DNA from: an uncultured Chitinophagaceae bacterium
Lineage (GTDB): Bacteria; Bacteroidota; Bacteroidia; Chitinophagales; Chitinophagaceae
Length of the DNA: 18,125 nucleotides
Reading direction: 5' to 3'
Assembly: GCA_903832075.1 (NCBI GenBank)
Contig: CAILAF010000415.1
Span: 1-18,125, forward strand
In this document: positions 1-8,945 of the stretch, in pieces
How positions within the stretch are numbered: position 1 is the stretch's first letter
How the letters are laid out: each line of letters opens with the position of its first letter
Made by a program: the position numbers and the translations under genes
Notes under the pieces: generated by a model
Database searches by the model: none
Seen by the model: the letters and a program-made list of their open reading frames with translations, nothing else
Told to the model about the DNA's origin: nothing

Positions 1-2
1 CC

Positions 3-356
3 ATGTTTTTTTATTGGTGGATGTATTATTTAAGTCGCAATTTTAAAGATCAACCGCAAGCATTAAAATTTTTTTATTTCGGTATTTTTATTTCTACTTC
101 ATTGGGATTGATCATCAATAATTTTATAAAAATAAGTTTACATGCCATTGCATTAGGCAGTGCATTGGCGGCAATTATTTTATTTTCTTTCTTTTATGAA
201 ACTCACTTGGGTATTGCCATTGCGGCGATTACTTTTTTAACAGGATTGGTTTGTACCAGCCGTTTAATTGTTAGCGATCATACCAATCAGGAAATTTATG
301 CAGGATTAATTGTTGGCATTCTTTGCCAATTAATTGGATATTGGTTTGCAATGTGA
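3..356 (+). CDS. PAP2-family membrane phosphatase, C-terminal part (5' truncated by window edge)
   Basis: The 117 visible residues are almost entirely hydrophobic, with about four membrane-spanning stretches. They carry the two C-terminal signature blocks of the PAP2 (type 2 phosphatidic acid phosphatase) superfamily. The first is a Lys-Ile-Ser-Leu-His segment (residues 43-47), standing in for the usual PSGH. The second is Ser-Arg at 86-87, His 93 and Glu 97, spaced as in SRxxxxxHxxxD but with Glu for the last Asp. Such enzymes remove phosphate from membrane lipids or isoprenoid carriers at the membrane. Bacteroidota members are usually clearly longer, and the N-terminal K-x6-RP block is absent here, so the true start almost certainly lies before base 1 and the ATG at base 3 is internal. 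The substrate cannot be assigned. It converges with the downstream minus-strand gene, and no clear terminator hairpin is visible in the short gap. Confidence 0.7.
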   Translation: MFFYWWMYYLSRNFKDQPQALKFFYFGIFISTSLGLIINNFIKISLHAIALGSALAAIILFSFFYETHLGIAIAAITFLTGLVCTSRLIVSDHTNQEIYAGLIVGILCQLIGYWFAM

Positions 357-405
357 GTTATGTTGTTTCAATCTTTATGTTCATCGCAAAATAAACAGTA
401 AAAAA

Positions 406-1428
406 TTAATGTAATGTATTTGCTTCACCAAACTCATTCATATAAATCTTCACCAATAAAATAAACATAGATAATAATATTGGTCCGAATATCAATCCAA
501 TAAAACCAAATAATTTTACACCAATAATAACACCGAATGTGGTAATCAACGGATGAACGTTACCAATTTTTTTCTGAATCGAAATTCTAAATACACTATC
601 TAAAACTGCCATCACACCAACACCGTATAATAGCATCAGCAAAGCTTTTACTTCATGTCCGCTTGCAGCAAATAAAATAGCTACCGAAACAAATGCCAAT
701 GCCGATCCCACCATGGGAACCATTGCAGTGATGCAGGTAACAACAAACCAAAACAAAATATCATCTGCACCTAATATCCAATAACCAATAGAACCAATGA
801 TGCCTTGCAAAATGGCTGTAATGGGTATGCCTATTGCATTAGAGAGAATTAATTTATTTATTTCGTTTCCGATTAAAATAGTGTTTTCGTTTTTTAATGG
901 CAGATTTTTATATAACCATTTTTCCAAGCTGTTATGATTCACTAATAAAAAATATAAAATGAAATATAACATGACCACAGTGAGCAATGAATTAAAAGTT
1001 GCACCCACAATTTTAGGAAGTGTTTCGGCAATAGTACTGCCTGCCTGCTGTAAATTTTGATCGCTGATTAATTCTACTTGATATTTTTTTTCGATGTTAT
1101 CTGCAAAATTTTTTGCTGCCACCATTACCTCGTTGGAATGTGCAACAGCAAAATTTATTTTAGAATACATCACATTAATGAAACCAATCACCGGCACTAA
1201 AACCAAAATAAATGAAAGCAACATTAGTATTAATGCAGCTGATGATTTAGTCCATTTTTTTTTCTGCGTTAAATATTCCATCCCGCTACGCATTAAAATA
1301 TAAAAAGTAACAGCGCCCAGAAATGCAGGTAAGAATGAGCTGAGTTGAAGAAACAAAAATGTACCGAGAAAAATAAGCAGTATAAAAAAACTGAGTTGCT
1401 TTAATTTGTCTGAATTGATGTTGGACAT
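406..1428 (-). CDS. AI-2E family transporter (UPF0118 / PerM-like integral membrane protein)
   Basis: This 340-residue protein has the layout of the AI-2E transporter family. Two close N-terminal membrane segments lie at about residues 11-48 and a third at about 61-88. A polar, partly helical extracytoplasmic stretch (about 90-140) follows, then a membrane segment at 143-164. The C-terminal half is strongly hydrophobic (about 196-330). It contains a Met-Val-Pro-x-x-Gly turn near 236-241 and the family-typical end block near 290-318 (Asn-Val-His-Pro, later Gly-Leu-Ile-Phe-Gly-Pro). Length is normal for the family. Members have been linked to export of the quorum signal AI-2 or to ion/H+ exchange. 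The real substrate here is unknown, and no LuxS is visible nearby. The ATG at 1428 opens the hydrophobic N-terminus after a short charged leader. The gene stands alone on its strand. Confidence 0.88.
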   Translation of the reverse strand: MSNINSDKLKQLSFFILLIFLGTFLFLQLSSFLPAFLGAVTFYILMRSGMEYLTQKKKWTKSSAALILMLLSFILVLVPVIGFINVMYSKINFAVAHSNEVMVAAKNFADNIEKKYQVELISDQNLQQAGSTIAETLPKIVGATFNSLLTVVMLYFILYFLLVNHNSLEKWLYKNLPLKNENTILIGNEINKLILSNAIGIPITAILQGIIGSIGYWILGADDILFWFVVTCITAMVPMVGSALAFVSVAILFAASGHEVKALLMLLYGVGVMAVLDSVFRISIQKKIGNVHPLITTFGVIIGVKLFGFIGLIFGPILLSMFILLVKIYMNEFGEANTLH

Positions 1429-1606
1429 GATATATAGTGTTACAATTGAAATGTAAATTAATCATCTAAAATTGAATGTTATAAAATTTTAAATGGGATT
1501 AAGCATTGTGGCGGGTGAAAAAATTCGTATAAAACAATTTTTAAAACAACGGTGATAAAGTTTTAATTACTTTTATTTGCATCAGTAATTCTAAAAAATA
1601 GTTTTC

Positions 1607-3928
1607 ATGTGGTATAAGCTTGGTCGGTTTATTTTAAAATTCAGATTAGCGCTTTTAATTCTATTGGCTATTGCAACTGCTATAATGATTTATTTTGCCA
1701 AGCAAGTAACATTAAGTTACGATTTCAGCAGAGCTGTACCTATTGATAATATTAAGTATATAGAATATCAATCGTTCTTAAAAAAATTTGGTGGCGATGG
1801 AAACACATTAGTGATTGGAATTGAAAGCGATAAATTTTATACGCCCACTATTTTTAATGCAGTTGCAACATTACATCAACAATTAAAAAAAGTAAATGCT
1901 GTTCAGGAAGTATTAAGTATTCCTGAAGTGATTTATTTGCAAAAGGATACTTTAAAAAAACAATTTGTTCCGCAAAAAGTATTTCATTATCCTTATTCCA
2001 ATCAACAAGAATTAGACAGTGCAAAATCGTTTTTCCAAAGCTTTCCTTTTTATCGTTCATTATTATACAATCAACAAACAAATGCTTATTTGTTAGTGGT
2101 TAATTTAAACAGAGATAGCATTAACAGTAAAAGCCGTTCCAGATTAATTAATGATGTGATGGCGGAAGTGCATTCATTTGAAAAGCAGACAGGTATTGAA
2201 TTACACGTTAGCGGATTGCCGTATATCCGCACAACGATGGGCGACAGAATTAAAAAAGAATTGAATTGGTTTTTGTTTGCCTCACTTTTATTGGAAGCCA
2301 TTACATTATTTATTTTCTTTCGATCAATCAGTACCACTATCATGAGTTTATTGGTTGTTGGAATGGGTGTTGTTTGGAGTTTAGGAACGATTGTTCTATG
2401 TGGTTATAAGATAACTTTATTAACTGCATTAATTCCACCTTTGATTGTTGTGATCGGTATTCCTAATTGTATTTATTTCTTAAATAAATATCATACATCT
2501 TTTAAAGAAACAAACGATAAACACAAAGCATTGGTAACAATGGTTGGCAGAATGGGTATTGTTACTTTGTTTTGCAATATTGCTGCAGCCATTGGTTTTG
2601 CAGTGTTTGCATTTACTCGCAGTCAGTTATTAAAAGAGTTTGGTGTTGTTTCAGGTATAAATATTATTGCATTATTTTTTATCTCGCTTATTTTTATTCC
2701 TTCGGTATTAAGTTATTTGCCCGCACCAAAAACAAAACATGTTCGGTATTTAGAAAACAAATTTTTAGAAAAAGTATTGGTCAAAGTTGAAGAGTGGACA
2801 TTTCATCACGCCAAATGGGTTTGGTCTGTAACCCTTGTTGTTACTGCATTTGCGGTGATGGGTATTTTTAAATTAAAGAGCGAAGGATTTATTGTGGATG
2901 ATCTTCCGCAGAAAGATAAAATTTTTACTGATCTAAAATGGTTCGAGAAAAATTTTGATGGTGTAATGCCATTAGAAATTATTATTGATACAAAAAAGAA
3001 AAATGGATTATTACGTTCAACAAAAACATTGGAGAAGATTGATGCATTCTCTGCATACATTGAAACAAAACCGGAAACAGCCCGACCATTATCATTGGCA
3101 GAAGGATTAAAGTTTGCCAAGCAATCTTATTATGATAATGACAGTATGAGTTATAATATTCCAAGTGGCATTGATATGGCATTTATGCTTCCTTATTTAA
3201 AAGGGAAGAGCGATAGTAGTTCTAAAATAAGTGTAGCAAGATTGATCAATAATTTTATGGACAGCAATAAGCAAGCGGCAAGAATTAGTGTAAATATGAA
3301 AGATATTGGAAGTGTTCAATTGCCAGTTTTATTAAAAGATTTTGAAAATAAATCGAAAGAAATTTTCGACAGTTCTTATAACGTAACATTTACCGGAAGC
3401 ACCGTCACTTTTTTAGAAGGGTCCTCTTTTATCATCAGTGGATTGAAGGCAAGTATTTTTTGGGCTTTTATTTTGATTGCTATTTGTATGTTATTTCTTT
3501 TTAGATCATTTCGAATTTTAATTTGTTCATTGATCCCGAATATCATTCCATTGGTCATTACAGCAGGTGTAATGGGTTGGGTTGGTATTTCTTTAAAACC
3601 TTCAACAGTATTGGTTTTCAGCGTGGCATTAGGAATTGTGATTGATGTAACCATACGTTTTTTAGTGAATTATAAACAGGAGTTACCTCGTTTTGATAAG
3701 CAGGTTACGCCAACATTGATTCAAACAATTCGCCACACAGGTATTAGTATCATTTATACATCATTGGTATTAATAGCGGGCTTTATAATTTTTTGTTTCA
3801 GCAGTTTTGGAAGTACGCAAGGATTAGGATGGCTAACTTCTTTAACATTGGTAGTTGGTACATTAACAAATTTAATCTTATTACCGGTTTTAATAATTAG
3901 CATTAGTTCTGCAAAAAACAGATCATAG
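1607..3928 (+). CDS. MMPL / RND-superfamily transporter (HAE3-like)
   Basis: This 773-residue protein shows the duplicated RND layout. One membrane helix near residues 8-30 is followed by an extracytoplasmic domain (about 31-218) and a helix bundle (about 220-370). The pattern then repeats with a helix near 403-424, a second ectodomain (about 425-625) and a final bundle (about 630-765). Proteins of this type move lipids, hopanoids or other hydrophobic molecules between membrane and periplasm using the proton gradient. The motif after the fourth helix reads Gly-Ile-Pro-Asn (284-287), with Asn where many relatives have Asp. The matching position in the second half keeps an acid (Gly676 to Asp680, then Val681). 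No adaptor protein, outer-membrane channel or lipid-synthesis gene flanks it, so the cargo is unknown. Start ATG at 1607 gives the usual short cytoplasmic tail before helix 1. Confidence 0.88.
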   Translation: MWYKLGRFILKFRLALLILLAIATAIMIYFAKQVTLSYDFSRAVPIDNIKYIEYQSFLKKFGGDGNTLVIGIESDKFYTPTIFNAVATLHQQLKKVNAVQEVLSIPEVIYLQKDTLKKQFVPQKVFHYPYSNQQELDSAKSFFQSFPFYRSLLYNQQTNAYLLVVNLNRDSINSKSRSRLINDVMAEVHSFEKQTGIELHVSGLPYIRTTMGDRIKKELNWFLFASLLLEAITLFIFFRSISTTIMSLLVVGMGVVWSLGTIVLCGYKITLLTALIPPLIVVIGIPNCIYFLNKYHTSFKETNDKHKALVTMVGRMGIVTLFCNIAAAIGFAVFAFTRSQLLKEFGVVSGINIIALFFISLIFIPSVLSYLPAPKTKHVRYLENKFLEKVLVKVEEWTFHHAKWVWSVTLVVTAFAVMGIFKLKSEGFIVDDLPQKDKIFTDLKWFEKNFDGVMPLEIIIDTKKKNGLLRSTKTLEKIDAFSAYIETKPETARPLSLAEGLKFAKQSYYDNDSMSYNIPSGIDMAFMLPYLKGKSDSSSKISVARLINNFMDSNKQAARISVNMKDIGSVQLPVLLKDFENKSKEIFDSSYNVTFTGSTVTFLEGSSFIISGLKASIFWAFILIAICMLFLFRSFRILICSLIPNIIPLVITAGVMGWVGISLKPSTVLVFSVALGIVIDVTIRFLVNYKQELPRFDKQVTPTLIQTIRHTGISIIYTSLVLIAGFIIFCFSSFGSTQGLGWLTSLTLVVGTLTNLILLPVLIISISSAKNRS

Positions 3929-4030
3929 AGCATCTTTTTTTAGGATTCGATTATTTTTTTGTCTCAAACAGCATTTGTTTAGCAATTCTTGTCTATTTTA
4001 GCAATTAAATTTAACCAAAACTATATGCGC

Positions 4031-7000
4031 ATGAGAAAATGTATTACACTCGTGCTAATGACTGTTCTGATAATGGGACAGTTATTTGCTCAGACTACGA
4101 GGACTGTAACAGGTACTGTTACAGATGACAAGGGGACTCCATTGGTTGGGGCTACTGTTAATGTGTTAGCTACAGACCGAAAAGTAACTGCTACTACCAT
4201 TACAGATGCAAGCGGTAAATTTTCTGTAAAAGTTAGCGACAATGCAAGGGGATTACAGATAAGTTATGTTGGAGCAGATGAACAATTTGTTTCAGTAACA
4301 GGTAAAAACAATGTTGCTGTTAAATTAGTTTCCAGTGCTTCAAACTTAAACGAGGTTGTAGTTGTGGGATATGGAACACAAAGAAAAAAGGAAGCTACAG
4401 GAAGTGTGTCTACTGTTAAAGGTGGTGAAGTTGCGGAAAGACCAGTTCAAAGTTTTGAACAGGCTTTGGCGGGAAAGGCTACCGGTGTTCAAGTTACTAC
4501 TCCAAGTGGTGTTTTAAATTCACCCCCCGTGTTTAGAATACGTGGTACCAATTCAATTTCTTTGAGCTCTTACCCATTGATCATTGTTGATGGAGTACCA
4601 ACTTTCACAGGTGATTACAGTGGTACTAATGCGGCAGGTAATGCTTTGGCAAGTATCAACCCTAATGATATTGAAAGTATAGATATCGCAAAAGATGCAG
4701 CAGCTACAGCTATCTATGGTAGCCGTGCTGCAAATGGTGTTGTATTTATTACAACAAAAAAAGGTAAAGCCGGTAAAGCTAAAGTTACTTATGATGGCTG
4801 GTTTGGATGGGCTAATGCAATTGGCCTTCCTTCTGTATTAAATACCCCACAATATTTGGCATTTAAAAACTCGGCTGTTGCTAACTATTTAGCTTTAGCT
4901 GCACCTGGTGCATTAGCGCCAATTTCCTATGCCAGTGCGACTGATGCCCATGGTAACACAATTGATACTAAATGGTCTGATTATGTATACCGTCAAGGTG
5001 CTTCAAGTAGCCATAATGTAAATGTTTCAGGCGGTAATGATAATACTACATATTATTTTTCAGCCGGTTATACAGCGCAGCAGGGAATTTTTAAAAAGAA
5101 TGATTTTAAACGTCTGAATGTTTTATTAAATGTGGATAGCAAGGTTAGCAATTTAATTACCATTGGTGGAAAATTGTCTTATTCAAATGAATTAAATCTC
5201 GCTGCTACTTCTTCAGGTTCATTAAGTGGGGAACAATTCAATACTGCAGGATTGGCTCGGTTGGCTATTGTACTTCCTCCAATTATTTCTCCCTATACAA
5301 ATAGTGGTGCTTATAATTTAAATGGTGCTGCCATTGGAAGTTCAAATATTGGTGTTCTTTCTACGATATCTTATTTCAATCCGGTTCCTGCATTGGATTT
5401 GAATCGTTCGAATAGCGAAAACAATCATATTCAATCAAATGCATATGTTCAAATGAAACCACTTAAAGGAATCACTTTGAAATCTCAATATGGCATTGAT
5501 TATTTGTTTGTAAGTAATGACCTTTTCTGGACTCCAATCGCAGGTGATGGATATAGTTATAATGGTTATGCTTCTTCATGGCAAACCAATTATAAAACCT
5601 GGTTATGGACTAATACAGCCTCTTTTGATTATACTATTGCCAATAAGCATAATGTAAGTTTCTTGGTTGGTAATGAACAACAAAGAAGAACTACTTTGGG
5701 TTTTGGTATCAATCGTCAAAGTCTTTCGGATCCTGCTTATAATTTAATACAAGCAGGTTGGACAACCAACAACTCTACCGGTCAAGCTTATGGTGAGAAT
5801 TATTTATTATCCAGTTTTGGTAGATTAAGTTACAATTTCGATCGTAAATATTTCATCGCTGGAAACGTTCGTCAGGATGAATATTCCGGTTTAGGTGTTA
5901 AAAAAGGGGTGTTCTGGGGAGTTTCAGGAGCATGGGAAGTTTCTAGAGAAAAATTCTATCAATCATTAGGTATTGATAAAGTATTAAGCAGTTTTAGATT
6001 AAAAGGTGGTTATGGTAAAGTAGGTAATAATGGTGTTGGAGATTATTCTCCATATTCCACATTTGGTTCAGGTTTATATGGTGGTTCATCTACTTTAGCA
6101 TTTTCTTCAGTAGGAAATAATAAATTACAATGGGAAACAAGTAATCAAACCAATGTTGGACTTTCATTTGGTTTGTTCCATGATAAATTGACCGGAGAGG
6201 TTACTTATTATAACAACGATGTTAACGATTTAATATTAAGTGTTGCTCAAGCGCCTTCAACAGGTTTGCCAAGCAGCCCCCCACAAAACGTTGGTTCAAT
6301 GTATAATAAAGGTATTGAAGTTCAGTTAAGTGCTACTATTGTTAATACGAAGAATTTCTCATGGAGTTCAACTATTAATTTTAGTTCAAATAAAAACATG
6401 GTAACTGCATTAGCTCCTGGTTTAACTTCTATCCAAACTAATCCATCCGGCTCTGAAACAGTTAACCAAACAATGGTTGGTTATTCTGAAGGTTATTTAT
6501 GGGTAGTTAAAACAGGCGGGGTAGACCCTGCAACAGGGAAAAGAATATTCCTTAACTCATTAGGAACACCGGTTTATTATTCTAATGTAATAAATACTGC
6601 GGCAACTCCTAAACAATATAACTATTCAACCAGTTCTAATGGTCAAACACAATATATAAGTCCAACCGGTGGTACTTCTATTACGCAAGCTGCTGACGCC
6701 GTAATGTATGCTAATACTTTACCAAAACAAGTTGGTGGATGGCAAAATGATTTCAGGTTTAGAAATTTTGAAGTAAGCTTTTTGTTTACTTATCAATTTG
6801 GTAACTATTTATATTATGGAACCAATGCAGGTTTACATGATCAACGTTGGTGGGAAAATTCTACTGATGTTTTAACTCAAGCTTGGGCTTCACCCGGCGA
6901 TGTTAATAAAACATATGCAAGACCTGTTTATGGAGACAATGTTTCTAATGGATCTGCATTACCAATTGATGTAAACGTATTTAAAGGAGATTTTGTAAAA

Positions 7001-7231
7001 TTGAAAAACTTAACTTTTAGCTATATTTTGCCTAAGAGTTTATTGGCCAAATCAAAATTAAGTAGTGTAAAATTATATATGAGTGGTTCTAACTTAGCAA
7101 TATTTACTAAATACCCCGGACCGGATCCTGAGGTTTCATCATACGGAAATACCACTACTGGTCAAGGTGTAGATAGAAACACTTCTGTAAGTACTAGAAC
7201 ATTTACAGTAGGATTAAATATTGGGTTTTAA
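4031..7231 (+). CDS. SusC/RagA-family TonB-linked outer membrane protein (pair 1)
   Basis: The protein is the pore of an outer-membrane nutrient importer. Numbered from the ATG at 4031 it has 1066 residues. They comprise a signal peptide ending in Phe-Ala-Gln (about 1-21), a carboxypeptidase-regulatory-like beta-sandwich (about 25-100), the TonB-box-type segment EVVVVGYGTQ (about 108-117), a plug domain (about 120-245, with the IRGTNS and IYGSRAANG blocks) and a long beta-barrel ending in GLNIGF with terminal Phe. There is no extra N-terminal STN signalling domain, so signalling to an anti-sigma factor is not expected. Start choice: a TTG at 3989 would give 14 more residues and ATG 4025 two more. 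The ATG at 4031 gives a Met-Arg-Lys start like the second SusC at 8946. Only 24 bases separate it from its SusD, which indicates one transcript. The substrate cannot be deduced. Confidence 0.95.
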   Translation: MRKCITLVLMTVLIMGQLFAQTTRTVTGTVTDDKGTPLVGATVNVLATDRKVTATTITDASGKFSVKVSDNARGLQISYVGADEQFVSVTGKNNVAVKLVSSASNLNEVVVVGYGTQRKKEATGSVSTVKGGEVAERPVQSFEQALAGKATGVQVTTPSGVLNSPPVFRIRGTNSISLSSYPLIIVDGVPTFTGDYSGTNAAGNALASINPNDIESIDIAKDAAATAIYGSRAANGVVFITTKKGKAGKAKVTYDGWFGWANAIGLPSVLNTPQYLAFKNSAVANYLALAAPGALAPISYASATDAHGNTIDTKWSDYVYRQGASSSHNVNVSGGNDNTTYYFSAGYTAQQGIFKKNDFKRLNVLLNVDSKVSNLITIGGKLSYSNELNLAATSSGSLSGEQFNTAGLARLAIVLPPIISPYTNSGAYNLNGAAIGSSNIGVLSTISYFNPVPALDLNRSNSENNHIQSNAYVQMKPLKGITLKSQYGIDYLFVSNDLFWTPIAGDGYSYNGYASSWQTNYKTWLWTNTASFDYTIANKHNVSFLVGNEQQRRTTLGFGINRQSLSDPAYNLIQAGWTTNNSTGQAYGENYLLSSFGRLSYNFDRKYFIAGNVRQDEYSGLGVKKGVFWGVSGAWEVSREKFYQSLGIDKVLSSFRLKGGYGKVGNNGVGDYSPYSTFGSGLYGGSSTLAFSSVGNNKLQWETSNQTNVGLSFGLFHDKLTGEVTYYNNDVNDLILSVAQAPSTGLPSSPPQNVGSMYNKGIEVQLSATIVNTKNFSWSSTINFSSNKNMVTALAPGLTSIQTNPSGSETVNQTMVGYSEGYLWVVKTGGVDPATGKRIFLNSLGTPVYYSNVINTAATPKQYNYSTSSNGQTQYISPTGGTSITQAADAVMYANTLPKQVGGWQNDFRFRNFEVSFLFTYQFGNYLYYGTNAGLHDQRWWENSTDVLTQAWASPGDVNKTYARPVYGDNVSNGSALPIDVNVFKGDFVKLKNLTFSYILPKSLLAKSKLSSVKLYMSGSNLAIFTKYPGPDPEVSSYGNTTTGQGVDRNTSVSTRTFTVGLNIGF

Positions 7232-7255
7232 TTTTTTGAATTCAAAAATTACAAA

Positions 7256-8737
7256 ATGAAAAATATTTTAAAATATTCGTTAACTGCAATAATGGGGGTT
7301 GCTTTACTCTCATCTTGCCAACGTGACTTGTTATCTCCCATTCCGCAAACTTCAATTACCGATGCTTCGGCTTTTAGTACAGTAGGGAGAATACAAGCAC
7401 AAGTATTGTCATTATATGGTGCACTTAAAAGTGGCGCCTTTTATGGCGGAAGAGCAGTCATTGATGGAGACATTCGAGGTGAAAATTTTATTAATGAAAC
7501 TCAAAACCTAATTACAGGATCTGATGTTTGGTCCGAAAATCCTACTAACAGCGCTACTGCAATTGTTGGTTTATGGTCACAGGCGTATTATACCATTAAT
7601 TGCTGCAATGTTTTTATAGATGGTATGAATGCCGGCGGTACTACTGTTGTTGGGGCAACTTTAGGTGCTAATTATATTGCTGAAGCGCAATTGATCAGAG
7701 CGCTTTCATATTATACGCTACTACAACTATATGCACAGCCGTATGCAAATAGCGCTGGAGCTAAACCAGGCTTGCCTTTAAGATTAACAGGCATTAAAGG
7801 AACCGGTTTTTCTGCTCTTGCTAGAAGTACAGTGGCACAGGTGTATACACAAATTTTGGCAGACCTTAATGCTGCCGAAACAGGCTTACCATTGAATTAT
7901 ACCACTGCATATAATAACACTACACGTGCTCATCGTAATACTGCCATTGCTTTAAAAACAAGGGTATATTTAAGTATGCAGAACTATGCCAGTGTAATCA
8001 CAGAAGCCAATAAAATTGTAAGTTCTGCAGCTCCTTTTACCGCAGCAACAGGTGTGGCACATGCATTGCAAGCTAATATTGCCAATGTATTTGTTTCTCC
8101 ATACACAACTACTGAGTCAATTTTATCAATGCCAATGACCACTACATCTGGTGATAACCCAGGTACACAAAACCAACTTGGTTATTATTTTAGTCCTACT
8201 GCTACAAATGGCGGTACAGGTAATGGAGAATTTTCTTTAAATCCAAATGGCGTTATTGCTGATCCTTTATGGACTGCAACAGATAAACGTAGAGCATATA
8301 TCAAACAATCAGGTAGCGGGGCAACATTAAAGAACTGGTTAATTAAATATCCGACTGCAAGTCCATATACAGACTATGTTCCTGTGATCAGATATGCTGA
8401 AGTGTTGCTGAATTTAGCAGAAGCAAGAGTACGTAGTACCAATACCATCGATCCACAAGCTGTGGCATTATTAAATGCTGTGAGGAATAGATCTGATGCA
8501 ACCACCACTTATACTGTTGCAAGTTTTGCTACTGTTGCTGCTTTAACCGCTGCAATTATGGAAGAGAGAAATATAGAATTTTTAGGAGAAGGGTTAAGAA
8601 ATAATGATTTAATGCGCCTATTGCAAACAATTCCTGCTAAAGGAACTGCTCCACAAAAAGCTTCAACTGATGTAGGTTATATTTGGCCTATATCTGCAAG
8701 TGAATTAGCATTGAATCCGCTTTGCACTGATAATTAA
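7256..8737 (+). CDS. SusD/RagB-family nutrient-binding outer membrane lipoprotein (pair 1)
   Basis: This is the 493-residue lid partner of the SusC just upstream. It has a lipoprotein signal peptide with the lipobox Leu-Ser-Ser-Cys, the acylated Cys being residue 21, followed by Gln-Arg-Asp. The N-terminal SusD-like region (about 45-110) is followed by the helical TPR-like core (about 140-250, including an AEAQLIRALSYY block). Near residue 375 comes the conserved VIRYAEVLLNLAEA helix. Near 435 is the MEERNIEFLGEG helix that precedes the family C-terminus. SusD proteins bind glycans or other oligomers on the cell surface and hand them to the SusC barrel. The start ATG at 7256 sits directly before the Lys-rich signal-peptide head. 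A strong intrinsic terminator ends the unit 31 bases after the stop. Ligand unknown. Confidence 0.94.
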   Translation: MKNILKYSLTAIMGVALLSSCQRDLLSPIPQTSITDASAFSTVGRIQAQVLSLYGALKSGAFYGGRAVIDGDIRGENFINETQNLITGSDVWSENPTNSATAIVGLWSQAYYTINCCNVFIDGMNAGGTTVVGATLGANYIAEAQLIRALSYYTLLQLYAQPYANSAGAKPGLPLRLTGIKGTGFSALARSTVAQVYTQILADLNAAETGLPLNYTTAYNNTTRAHRNTAIALKTRVYLSMQNYASVITEANKIVSSAAPFTAATGVAHALQANIANVFVSPYTTTESILSMPMTTTSGDNPGTQNQLGYYFSPTATNGGTGNGEFSLNPNGVIADPLWTATDKRRAYIKQSGSGATLKNWLIKYPTASPYTDYVPVIRYAEVLLNLAEARVRSTNTIDPQAVALLNAVRNRSDATTTYTVASFATVAALTAAIMEERNIEFLGEGLRNNDLMRLLQTIPAKGTAPQKASTDVGYIWPISASELALNPLCTDN

Positions 8738-8767
8738 TAACTGATTAGTTTATATTAAAATAAAAAA

Positions 8768-8792
8768 GAGCCGCAAATTGCGGCTCTTTTTT
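8768..8792 (+). terminator. Rho-independent terminator of SusCD pair 1
   Basis: A perfect 7-bp GC-rich stem (GAGCCGC / GCGGCTC, 8768-8774 and 8780-8786) closes a 5-base AAATT loop. It is followed by six T (8787-8792) and preceded by six A (8762-8767), so it could also stop minus-strand transcription. It lies 31 bases after the first SusD stop and separates the two SusCD units. Confidence 0.93.
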
Positions 8793-8849
8793 ATTGGTTA
8801 TGACATGATATTACTATAATAATTGATGTTTTTTACCATTTATCATTAT

Positions 8850-8883
8850 TTTGTAAAAATTGCAACTTTAGTGAACATATTTG
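8850..8883 (+). promoter_or_regulatory. Candidate promoter for SusCD pair 2
   Basis: A -7-like element CATATTTG (8876-8883) matches five of the six fixed positions of the Bacteroidota consensus TAnnTTTG. A TTTG at 8850-8853 could serve as the -33 element, with a spacing of 22 bases, slightly long. A start of transcription near 8890 would leave a leader of about 55 bases before the ATG at 8946. The terminator upstream makes an independent promoter here necessary or at least likely. Its exact place is inferred. Confidence 0.35.
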
Positions 8884-8891
8884 TGTCACTA
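8869..8891. repeat. Inverted repeat TAGTGA-N11-TCACTA overlapping the candidate promoter
   Basis: Two perfect 6-base inverted arms (8869-8874 and 8886-8891) are separated by 11 bases, and the -7-like element lies between them. Inner pairing ACA/TGT extends the symmetry if one base is bulged. It could be an operator half-site pair or a leader hairpin. A 6-base repeat of this kind can also arise by chance in AT-rich intergenic DNA. Confidence 0.4.
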
Positions 8892-8945
8892 TTGTTTCCC
8901 AGATTGCTTAAATTTGTTTTTGACTAAAACTAAAATATCACATTT

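Noticed and set aside
1440..1456. TTACA / TGTAA inverted repeat and TACATTTC element upstream of the AI-2E family gene
   Set aside because: The arms are only five bases and the -7-like match would leave a leader of about 14 bases. This is too weak to annotate.
2806..3182. Overlapping minus-strand open frames inside the MMPL gene
   Set aside because: They lie opposite a well-supported transporter gene and their products show no domain or signal pattern.
3929..3961. Possible terminator after the MMPL gene
   Set aside because: There are two T-runs but no convincing stem in front of them.
3958..4001. Possible promoter before the first SusC (TTTG runs and TATTTTAG at 3994-4001)
   Set aside because: Spacing and matches to the Bacteroidota consensus are poor, and AT-rich DNA gives such matches easily. 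No single candidate stands out.
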